From positions 1 through 13,163 of the forward strand of contig JANPGO010000058.1 of assembly GCA_031423995.1 (NCBI GenBank): DNA of 13,163 nucleotides. Direction: 5' to 3'. Of the stretch, positions 1-7,349 are shown one piece after another (position 1 is the stretch's first letter; each line of letters opens with the position of its first letter). Both the position numbers and the translations under genes were made by a program. The notes beneath the pieces are model-generated. The model was not told the origin of the DNA. It worked only from the letters and a program-made list of their open reading frames with translations, and did no database searches. The stretch comes from STC-74 sp031423995 (GTDB lineage Bacteria > Patescibacteriota > Gracilibacteria > BD1-5 > UBA2023).

Positions 1-1
1 G

Positions 2-24
2 CTCCTTCTCGCAAGGAGTTTTTT
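2..24 (+). terminator. Intrinsic terminator of a gene left of the window
   Basis: CTCCTT (2-7) pairs with AAGGAG (13-18) across a 5-base loop and is followed by six T (19-24). The stem may extend left of the window. It should end transcription of a rightward gene lying outside the window. Confidence 0.6.
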
Positions 25-34
25 GAAAAATAGA

Positions 35-92
35 TTGACAGATTATAATAATATGTCAAAATAATTTGACAAAAAGGAAAATAGGATAGAAT
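35..92 (+). promoter_or_regulatory. AT-rich promoter region with paired TTGACA boxes
   Basis: Two TTGACA hexamers lie at 35-40 and 66-71, and a perfect TATAAT at 44-49. The second TTGACA is followed by TAGAAT at 87-92 with a short 15-base spacer. The first TTGACA forms an inverted repeat with TGTCAA at 54-59, which could be an operator. No -35/-10 pair has ideal spacing, so the exact promoter for the gene starting at 204 is not fixed. Confidence 0.35.
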
Positions 93-203
93 GGAATACA
101 ATATTGCGATACAAAATTGTATTCAAATAAAGGATTACCAAGAAGAGATAAGCAGTTCAAAATAAATACAGAAAATATATCTATATTTTTTAAAAGAAAA
201 ATT

Positions 204-2642
204 ATGTGATTCAGATCAACTCTTGCTACTCTTGTTGCCGCTGTTTGATTGGGAAGTGCTCCATGAGCGATTGCACAATCGCAATGAGTCGATCGACTTA
301 CCTGAGATATCACTGGAAGAGCGAGTATGGCAATTGATCCAACTGCAAGGTTCTGAAATAATTCTGCAATACTCCTTGCTCAAAATGGCGGAGATGCACG
401 ACCTTGAAATACTGCCACTCAAGGGCTAAATTCGCAGTTAGCCAATGTTCTGAATCTGAATTGAAGTTTTGATGGAGGAACTATAGGAGCAAAAGGAGCT
501 TATAATACAAAATTCTGAGGTTGAGTAGAATTAAATCTAGCACTTGGTAATAAACATGCTGCATTCTGAGTTCTTCTTGAAAAACTTCAGTATGCGAGAA
601 CAGTACTTGCATGAGGTGCAGTCAATACATGAAATACAACTTTCTCTTGATCATATAGCATTTGAAAACAGTGAGCAGAGCAATATTATAATAATCCTGA
701 ATTCTCAGGTGTTCAAGTGTGATGAAATAAGGCTTCAATATCTCTTACGAAGAATCAACTCTGAATGCTTCATGATTTAGGGGTTCAAGTCGATCGTGCT
801 CAGACTGGATGAATTGACCTTTCCAGAACATCCTCCAATCGTGTCGAACTCTCACAAGATGAACTCGATACATATATTCGCAAAGTCTCAAGGCAATATA
901 TTGACACACTTACGAAGACCTTCTCTGGAGGTTCAGATCTGAGGCAATCACTTGTTACTCGGATTCCTTTTTCGGAATCATCTTTGGATTTAAAAATATG
1001 ACGTCAACGATATGATACCTGAACAGGTCCATCAAGACACTTTGCCGTTACACTCGGAGGTACCCATCTTCCAACTCCTTTTTGGAGACTTACTTGAAAT
1101 TCGTCATGGTCAAATAATATTCGTAGTGCATCTTTCGCTGTCTCACATATATTGGAGAACAGCTGAGTTGAAGCTTCTCTCTCGGTATATCGATCTGGTT
1201 GAGCCAATACAATTACATGATGAATTACGATTCCTCTAGATTGAAAGACTCTTCCTACATATGCTATAAGATGATGATCTTCTTTTTCGTCTGCGATGGA
1301 AAAAATTAATGATACTCTGGGAGATCGCTCACGTAGAGCTGACCCAACTTCAGTTGGTACAATGAAAACAGGAACTAATTCGGTACTTTTTTCTGAGGAA
1401 AGTATCTATATACCAAAAGCAACTTCAACTCAAGTAAACAATGTAGTGATTGCAGAAGATGGAACAGTGACTATTGATTTCTGACTCCCAAATGGAAATG
1501 CCCTTCCATTGACATCAAATATCCCATCTCATTGACAAACTTACAGAACATCTAATGTTTCACCTCTAGCAGCTCAGATTCCTACAGTTGTCTTGGTTGA
1601 ATACTATGTCGTATTGGGTTTTCCAGATGGAACAACTCAGAAGATATCAGTTACGAAATCTCCTGCTCAATTTAAGCTTCTTGATACTGTCGACTGAGCA
1701 TTCACAATCCAAGTAGAAACCAAAACAACAATAGGAAATACTAGTACTTCGGCACTTTCACAGAAGATGAATCAAACACGCTTCAAGGATGCACCATCTA
1801 CTATCGCCGATCTCCCTAATCCTACCGTTACAAGTACAGACGCTACTTTCTCGAATATACAACTCCCGACCGATCCAAATGGAGTGAGAAATATTGATTT
1901 CTCTATAGTGACTAGTTCAAATAATGCAAAAGGAACAATTCTTTCTACATGAAGTATAGTACGGTTTATTTGAGGAACTCCATGAGCACAGTATATACTC
2001 GTGATGACTGGAGAGACAGCCAAACAGAAGCCCGATGGATCAAAAGAGTGGATTCCATTTAGAAGATCATCAGAATTTAAACTGAAAGAAGCTCCAGACA
2101 CTGTAAAACCAGTCATTACTCTCGCAGGAACTCCTATCATGAATGTCGCCTTCGGATCAACCTACACAGATCCAGGTGCTACATGTACAGACAATAAAGA
2201 TCCTACTTGTACCGTTGTCACGACAGGAACTGTAGATACGAGTAAAGCAGGACCCTACACCATCACCTATACTGCGATAGATAAAGCATGAAATGCTGCA
2301 ATACCAGTTACTCGTACCGTTAATGTTCAACAAGCACTCCCTACGCTTCCAGCTACTATTACACTTCCTACAATAAGTGACGATGGATGATCAGTGATTA
2401 CTACCTCATTCAATATGCCAGCTAATGTTCCGTATACAGTTGATCTTTCTGGATTACCAACAGTGGACCATTATGGAAGAAATATAACTTGGACTGCTAG
2501 TCAATCATGAAATAATATAACTATTACTAGTAATACAGAATTTGCATGATTTGGAGGCACAATCACTTACTCTATTTATATGAGCTCACCTGGAAATGCA
2601 ACAGGTCGTACAGAGGTAAAGTTACCAATCCTGACATTCTAA
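204..2642 (+). CDS. Large secreted surface protein with Ig-like (DUF5011-type) domain; code 25
   Basis: Read with TGA as Gly this is one open frame of 812 residues; it carries about 40 in-frame TGA codons and ends at TAA. I chose the ATG at 204 because a signal peptide follows directly: a basic start, a hydrophobic stretch of about residues 6-19, and an AIA|Q cleavage site near residue 24. No ATG lies further upstream in frame and there is no clear Shine-Dalgarno. The first ~400 residues are Gly/Ser/Asn rich with alternating polar and hydrophobic residues, suggesting beta structure; I recognise no family there. Residues ~632-706 (from DTVKPVITL to the RTVNV strand) look like a DUF5011/Ig-like module with TYTDPGA, a Cys pair and YTITYTAIDKAGN. 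A second beta-rich segment closes the protein. I see no C-terminal membrane anchor. Probable role is cell-surface attachment or structure (inference). The gene is AT-richer than the housekeeping genes to its right. Confidence 0.85.
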
Positions 2643-2674
2643 ATTTAAACCCTAGGCTACTAGGGTTTAAATTT
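2641..2674. terminator. Perfect bidirectional hairpin between convergent genes
   Basis: A 15-bp perfect stem (2641-2655 with 2660-2674, arms starting AAATTTAAACCC) encloses a 4-base loop. It overlaps the TAA of the + strand gene and abuts the TAG of the - strand gene. The A/T ends of the arms give a U-rich tail in either direction, so it can serve both genes. Confidence 0.75.
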
Positions 2675-4345
2675 CTAATCAAGAATTCGTATAGATCTAA
2701 TAGTTCATCATATTGGTTTGTTATATGGAGTTATTACATTATGAGGCCAATTTCAGAATGTTACAATTTCCACAGTATTTGGAACCACAAAATGAAGTTT
2801 TCGCACGCCGCCTCATAAACTGACCTGACTTACACAATCATCTCAACTTCACGGAGTGAGTAGAGGTAACCATTTGCAATCAAATCAAGTTCAGCTTACG
2901 TGGATTCGATATTTTGCATTTGGTGGACTAGGATTACCAGTAAAATCAATTAATATATTTCAGTTAGTGAGGCCACCTTCAACTATCATTTCAATTTCTT
3001 TTCAACCAAGATTAAAACCAAAACTACCAGTATCATAGAGTAAATATTGTCAATTAGCAGTAATACTTGCTCAGTTTAGTGAAGGCGTAAAGTTTAGTGA
3101 AGACGTGATTAAGGCGGGTCTATTTTCTAAAAATAACCTCCTTCTATCTAAATCGTTAATAACTCATGTGAAACTTGCCACTGCTAATACATTATCTTTC
3201 TGACATTTTTCTATATGTGTATGAAGGAGTGATGGCCAGAGGATTTTTCTACCGTCATTATCAGGACATATTGCGTCCCGTTCAGTGAGCGTTGTCGGCT
3301 CTGTGACAGCGAATTCATTTCTGATTCGGGCTATTTTTGTTGGACTCAGACCTGGGATCGCGAGGACTCAGGACATATAGTCGAGGTCGGCAAGCGTATT
3401 CTCGGTAATTCCAGTATTCGTCGTATAGAGACTATTCATCGCAGTTCTCACACCTGGTGATGGACATATAGGCAGTGTTACTCAGAACGGGATCGTCACT
3501 CCAGTCATAACATCGAAGTCATGCTCGATTCAGGCAGTATCGCGACAACGGATAGTTCCTGCTACGCCAGTGCTCGTCGACTGGAGGATCATGAGCGAAC
3601 CGATACCACCAGATTGTGTCTTGATAATCCTCCATGGAGCCATAGCTGATATATGGGCAGTAGGATTCGATTGTGTGAAGGCGACAGCCGTTCCACGGAC
3701 TCCGACGATGAGGTCATCACGTCCGATATAGTAGCCACCCGTCTCAGTGAGGACACGTCCCCAGAGCGATCCATTCTCGAGGATCGCATAGGCCATCGTC
3801 GATCCACTAGCAGTACCAGTATCCAGTGAGACAGTAGAGTCGGGTCATACACGCAGAATCGAATAATCAGCAAATGCTATAGTTGTCGTAGAACCAGGAT
3901 CAGTCTTTATGATATCACCTTCGAGGATACCTGTACCACTGGTGATGGTTTCGAAGGTTCCATTGGCATGGTAGACGGTCGCAGTGCCTGAAAGGGTATC
4001 GACACTTCCCATCATGGCGAGGACTCCACTCTTGTCTCCACAGCTCGGTATGCCTCCAGCGACGGAAGTCCAGACCTTGGTCGTCCCACAGTTGCCACTC
4101 GAGCGGAGGTATCCTGTTGCGGTCACACCTCCCAGAGCAGTCGCATTATTCACGGTTCCATCACCGTTGTAGGTGCTGAGATTCGCACCACCGAAGAACC
4201 CTGCGATCGCTCACCCGATGGTTCCATTTCCTTGGGGAAATCGAGGGAAAAGTCATGTGTCAGGAAGGAGTCCAGCGACATAGGCAGCAAATACTCCTCC
4301 GACAGTGAGGATGAGAAGAGCAGCAATCGTGAGGATTTTGCGCAT
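2675..4345 (-). CDS. FecR-domain secreted/anchored protein; code 25
   Basis: With TGA as Gly, the frame runs unbroken for 556 residues from ATG (4343-4345) to TAG (2675-2677), with about 19 in-frame TGA codons. The start is set by a signal or anchor segment: MRK then a hydrophobic run of about residues 4-25. Residues ~60-105 have a DGTV.NATALGG segment followed by a Cys-containing G.C...W...G.IPSCG motif. Residues ~110-210 match a FecR domain: a YHANGTFETI strand, GILEGDIIKTDPGSTTTI, then DSTVSL, and a later VGVRGTAVAF strand. Known FecR domains occur in sigma-regulating and surface proteins; no sigma factor is nearby, so an envelope role seems likelier. The C-terminal ~180 residues match nothing I recognise and look beta-rich. 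They also differ in composition: TTA replaces CTC as a Leu codon and TGA becomes frequent below about 3230. No Shine-Dalgarno is visible. Confidence 0.85.
3073..3108. repeat. 18-bp tandem duplication inside the FecR-type gene
   Basis: AGTTTAGTGAAGGCGTAA (3073-3090) is followed at once by AGTTTAGTGAAGACGTGA (3091-3108), with two mismatches. The unit is a multiple of three and keeps the minus-strand frame, encoding a repeated PSLN-type segment. Confidence 0.75.
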
Positions 4346-4374
4346 AGAACGAGAGAAAAATGAGTAATATCTTC

Positions 4375-4401
4375 ATTGTATATACTTGCGTATTTTTGCA
4401 A
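4375..4401 (-). promoter_or_regulatory. Possible promoter of the FecR-type gene
   Basis: On the minus strand TTGCAA (4396-4401) precedes TACAAT (4375-4380) with a 15-base spacer. The expected transcript start lies about 25 bases above the ATG. The spacer is shorter than ideal, so this is tentative. Confidence 0.3.
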
Positions 4402-4421
4402 TGATGTCGAGGGATTTCTCA

Positions 4422-4449
4422 TTGACGCTCGAAAAATACAAGACATAAT
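4422..4449 (+). promoter_or_regulatory. Promoter of the small unit at 4482
   Basis: TTGACG (4422-4427) is followed by CATAAT (4444-4449) with a 16-base spacer. A second candidate -10, a perfect TATAAT, lies at 4455-4460. Either gives a short leader before the ATG at 4482. Confidence 0.45.
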
Positions 4450-4481
4450 ACCACTATAATATTCGCTATCTTTCATCACCT

Positions 4482-4562
4482 ATGACGGATCAAGCATCTC
4501 AGGCAATCAATGAGATTCGTTCAGAGGTATTGCCTCCATGGAAGGCCCGCAAGCCGATCTAA
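4482..4562 (+). CDS. Small ORF of 26 residues in its own transcription unit
   Basis: ATG at 4482 opens a 26-residue frame (MTDQASQAINEIRSEV, then a Pro/Lys-rich end) that closes with TAA at 4560-4562, directly on the left arm of a strong terminator. A promoter-like pair lies upstream, so the whole transcript would be only about 110-135 bases. The peptide is soluble-looking, has no membrane segment, contains no Gly and matches no family I know. There is no Shine-Dalgarno. The tight packing of promoter, ORF and terminator argues for a real small gene, but the transcript could instead act as a small RNA with the ORF being incidental. Confidence 0.45.
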   Translation: MTDQASQAINEIRSEVLPPWKARKPI

Positions 4563-4588
4563 AAAGCTCCCCAAAAGGGGAGTTTTTT
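4561..4588. terminator. Strong bidirectional intrinsic terminator
   Basis: AAAAAGCTCCCC (4561-4572) and the GGGGAGTTTTTT arm that follows form a GC-rich stem with an AAAA loop. There is a T-run on the plus strand and, from the A-run, a T-run on the minus strand. It lies between the converging 26-codon ORF and the minus-strand gene at 4595-4918. Confidence 0.85.
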
Positions 4589-4594
4589 GAATAT

Positions 4595-4918
4595 TTAGCG
4601 ACAGAGGATATTCCCACTCGGGTCGAATCCATAGATACACTGATTGAGTCAGCAGGTCTGGTTCTGTATGGCGATCTTCTGATAATTCGTCGCAGCGTTG
4701 CCTCAGAGTTTTGTTGCATTCTTCACCGTTCCATCTCCAGGATTGGTATAGTCCCCAGAAGCGAGGATCATATTCAATATATCACCGAAGAGTCCTCCGT
4801 TCGCCGCATTCGCGACTCATGCGATCGTGGAGACGACGATGAGGAAGAATATTCCACCGAAAGTGATCGCACGAACAGTCTCTTCTCGGAGGATCGTCAC
4901 AAGTGATGATTTTTGCAT
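4595..4918 (-). CDS. Small membrane-anchored or secreted protein, 107 residues; code 25
   Basis: Reading TGA as Gly gives a 107-residue protein from ATG (4916-4918) to TAA (4595-4597) with three in-frame TGA codons. Residues ~17-38 (ITFGGIFFLIVVSTIAGVA) form a hydrophobic anchor or signal segment, possibly cut at ANA|A near residue 39. The next part contains NPGDGTVKNATKLGGNAAT, which closely parallels the DGTVNNATALGGVTATGY segment of the FecR-type protein at 2675-4345. The end holds three Cys in a C...C......SGNILC arrangement, like the Cys motif at the same place in that protein. It looks like a shortened relative lacking the FecR domain. The function is unknown; an envelope role fits. Its start codon is only 34 bp from that of the divergent cyclase gene. 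Confidence 0.75.
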
Positions 4919-4941
4919 ATTCGAGGGGATTACGATACAAT
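4912..4941 (+). promoter_or_regulatory. Promoter of the cyclase gene, within the divergent gap
   Basis: TTTGCA (4912-4917) and TACAAT (4936-4941) are 18 bases apart and would start transcription at about 4948, nearly at the ATG (4953). On the other strand TTGTAC and TATCGT (4932-4937), spaced by 17, could drive the small minus-strand gene. The two promoters would then overlap. Confidence 0.4.
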
Positions 4942-4952
4942 GGAACTATCAT

Positions 4953-7091
4953 ATGTACAAACTCAAAAATCTCAAACACATTTTCGCAATATGGGGGATC
5001 GTGATGGTCCTGATTCTGAGTATTGTTCGGCTTTTCTGATCGAGCCTCCTCACTCCTGTGACCCAGTTTTTCACCTACCGCGATGCACCATTCCAGAACT
5101 TCCTCTACAAGGAACGATGGAAGCCCTCGGCAGATCAGATTGCTATCATCAAAATCGATGATAATACTCTGAATGACCTCCAGGCTCGATCAGATAGGAG
5201 TATGCTCACGATCGGGAAAAAGACGTATATAGAGCTCGTCAAAAAGCTCGAATCCGTGGGAGTAAAGGGGATTGCCTTCGATATCATATTCCAGAATACT
5301 GATCCAGATGAAGATCTTTTCGCAAGCGTGCTTGAACACTACAGAAATACGGTCATTGGTGTCGGATCTCGTTGTATTCCGAGTGACTTTCCTGTTGCAA
5401 AACTCCCTAAATCAAGCAAAACATACGTCTCTTGTGATGGAAGGTATGAGGGATCAGAACTTCAACAGATGTTCGATGCAAGTGGAGGATATATTTTTCC
5501 AGAATGTATCCAGGACGAATCAGGATCTACCTATACTTGTGATTCATTTCCTCGTTCGGTCTATACATGAGCCAATTGGTGACTCCTCTCTATCGATAAA
5601 AATATCGATAAGCGTGTTGCAGCTATTACCTTGACTCAGGCACCATTTCTCCCTGAATGATCGACTCGATATATCCCGAGTCTTGCCCTTTCTCTCTATA
5701 CGAGTACCAATAGTGGAACTCAATTATATTCTGGGAGAATAGTACAACCATTCTTCGGAAGAGAGAGTACCTATCCATATATTCCTCTTTCCACAGTGCT
5801 CACTATGGAGAAACGAGATCTGATAATGACTTTCTCGAATAAATATGTCTTTGTTGGGGATACAAGTAAGGCGAATCATGATATGGTTATCTCACCAGTA
5901 TCTGGCGTGGAAATGCCCTGAGTCGAGACCCATGCGCATATGCTCGATGGGATTCTCCAGAATCGTATTCCTGTAGTGACTCCACCAGCGACGTTGTATG
6001 CGATGCTCTGTCTCGTGACACTCCTCATCGTTGCTGTCTACTTTCTTATTCCGAATGTTGCATCACCGATACTTGCGATCGTATTTTTTCTCTTCACGAT
6101 CTGGCTCGGACGGTATCTCTACAATATCCATGGAATTATCTTCGAGGTTCTTCCAATCATGCTTGGGACATCACTCCTCTCATTTCCGATCACATTCATC
6201 TATCGATTCTTCATCGTTGATCGAGAGCGCCGTAAGCTCCAGAAGAATTTCAGTCACTATATCGATCCAGTTGTGGTTCAGAAGATCACAGAAATGGGGG
6301 GCAATATCCAGCTCTGAGGGGAATCGAAGCCGATGAGTGTTTTCTTCTCTGATATTGCGAACTTCACCACGATCTCTGAGCGACTCGGTCCGACGGTACT
6401 CTTCGCGATGATGACAGAGTACCTCTCGCATATGACGGATATTCTCATTCACGAAGGAGGCACCCTCGATAAGTATATCGGGGACGCGGTGATGGGATTT
6501 TTCTGAGCACCACTCGATATGCCAGATCATGCGATCCGAGCCTGTCGAACAGCACTCCTCATGCGACAAGCACTTCCAGCATTCAACCAGAGTATTGCGA
6601 AGAAGGGAATAGAACCGATCGACTTCCGTGTCGGGATCGCGAGTGGGGATGTCATCGTTGGGAATATCGGGTCTGAAGAACGATTCAACTATACTGTCCT
6701 CGGAGATACCGTGAATGTCGCCTCTCGGCTCGAGGGAATTGGGAAAGAATATTTGACACATATTACCATATCTGAGAATACCCGAAGGCTCCTTGACTCA
6801 AGTTTCTTCGTCAGAGAACTCGATACGATCGCAGCGAAGGGGAAGACGGAGTGAATTCGGATATATGAACTTCTTCCTATGGATGAACATGAGAGAAATA
6901 CGTATGCCTATGAACAATATGCTCGTGCGCTTATCCTTTACCGAGCGGGGAATTACCGCGATGCGGGGATTATTTGGGAAAAACAAAAGGATATCGATCC
7001 GCCATCCAGAGCAATGATGGAACGATGTCTCCTCATCCTGAAGGGGGAAATTCACGTCGAGAATGGAATCTATCATATGACTCACAAATAG
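4953..7091 (+). CDS. CHASE2-domain class III adenylate cyclase; code 25
   Basis: This 712-residue protein probably converts ATP to cAMP in response to an extracytoplasmic signal. Order of parts: an N-terminal membrane helix (residues ~8-29); a CHASE2 sensor domain (~35-335) with IDDNTLNDL, GVKGIAFDIIF, KYVFVGDT and PGVETHAHML motifs; three membrane helices (~343-408); then the cyclase domain (~455-645). The catalytic residues are intact: metal Asp in FSDI (D467) and KYIGD (D511), purine-recognition Lys507 and Asp585 in LGDTVNVASR, and Asn588 and Arg592 for the transition state. Lys plus Asp points to ATP rather than GTP. A ~65-residue tail follows. In-frame TGA encodes conserved Gly323 (PGVETHA) and Gly518 (FFGAP), strong evidence for code 25. 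The ATG at 4953 was chosen because it directly precedes the first membrane helix; an in-frame extension upstream would overlap the opposite gene. There is no Shine-Dalgarno; the mRNA may be nearly leaderless. Confidence 0.93.
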
Positions 7092-7095
7092 AATC

Positions 7096-7132
7096 TTGGA
7101 GTGTTGGAAAGTTGGAGTGTTAGAATGTTAGA
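7096..7132. repeat. Low-complexity TTGGAGTGTT-type tandem repeat
   Basis: Degenerate units of TTGGAGTGTTGGAA lie directly after the cyclase stop codon. They resemble the 16-bp tandem unit found inside mfd at 9777-9824. Confidence 0.55.
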
Positions 7133-7174
7133 TAATCAGGTATTGAATTGTGGACTGTGGGAATTGTATTTTTT

Positions 7175-7311
7175 GTCATCCTGAACGTAGTGAAGGATCT
7201 GTTCTATAGGTAGTGCATATTGGTGTTAGGTACAGATTCTTCGATTCTCTCAGAATGACAAAACAGAGTAAGATTTCTCGACTTCGACTATCATCTTCGC
7301 TCGAAATGACA
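7175..7311. repeat. Cluster of three palindromic GTCAT-type repeats
   Basis: This fills most of the gene-free spacer 7092-7349. GTCATCCTGA...GAAGGATCT (7175-7200) faces an inverted copy AGATTCTTC...CAGAATGAC (7234-7259), and a third inverted copy GATTTCTC...CGAAATGAC runs 7273-7311. Each unit has self-complementary ends, and the first two can also pair with each other. They belong to a widespread family of short dispersed palindromes starting GTCATT and ending GAAGnATC. They may also act as the terminator for the two genes converging here, for which I see no other hairpin. Confidence 0.65.
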
Positions 7312-7349
7312 GAATACCTTGATGTAAGTAGAAAAATCCTCATTCTCTG

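Noticed and set aside
91..165. 24-codon ORF with an AG-rich stretch upstream, before the 812-residue gene
   Set aside because: It has an ATG and a possible ribosome site, but no terminator or conserved feature. In this AT-rich leader a short frame is expected by chance.
544..780. 78-residue plus-strand frame under the standard code
   Set aside because: It lies in another frame inside the 204-2642 gene; the TGA=Gly frame is longer, has a signal peptide and explains the region.
2546..3038. Plus-strand frames across the convergent junction
   Set aside because: The minus-strand frame is continuous with the FecR-type protein and ends at the shared hairpin; the plus-strand frames have no family features.
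6180..6761. 193-residue minus-strand frame
   Set aside because: It is antisense to the catalytic domain of the cyclase, whose motifs are unmistakable.
7092..7349. CRISPR array in the repeat-bearing spacer
   Set aside because: The repeats are degenerate, inverted relative to each other and irregularly spaced, without equal-length spacers.
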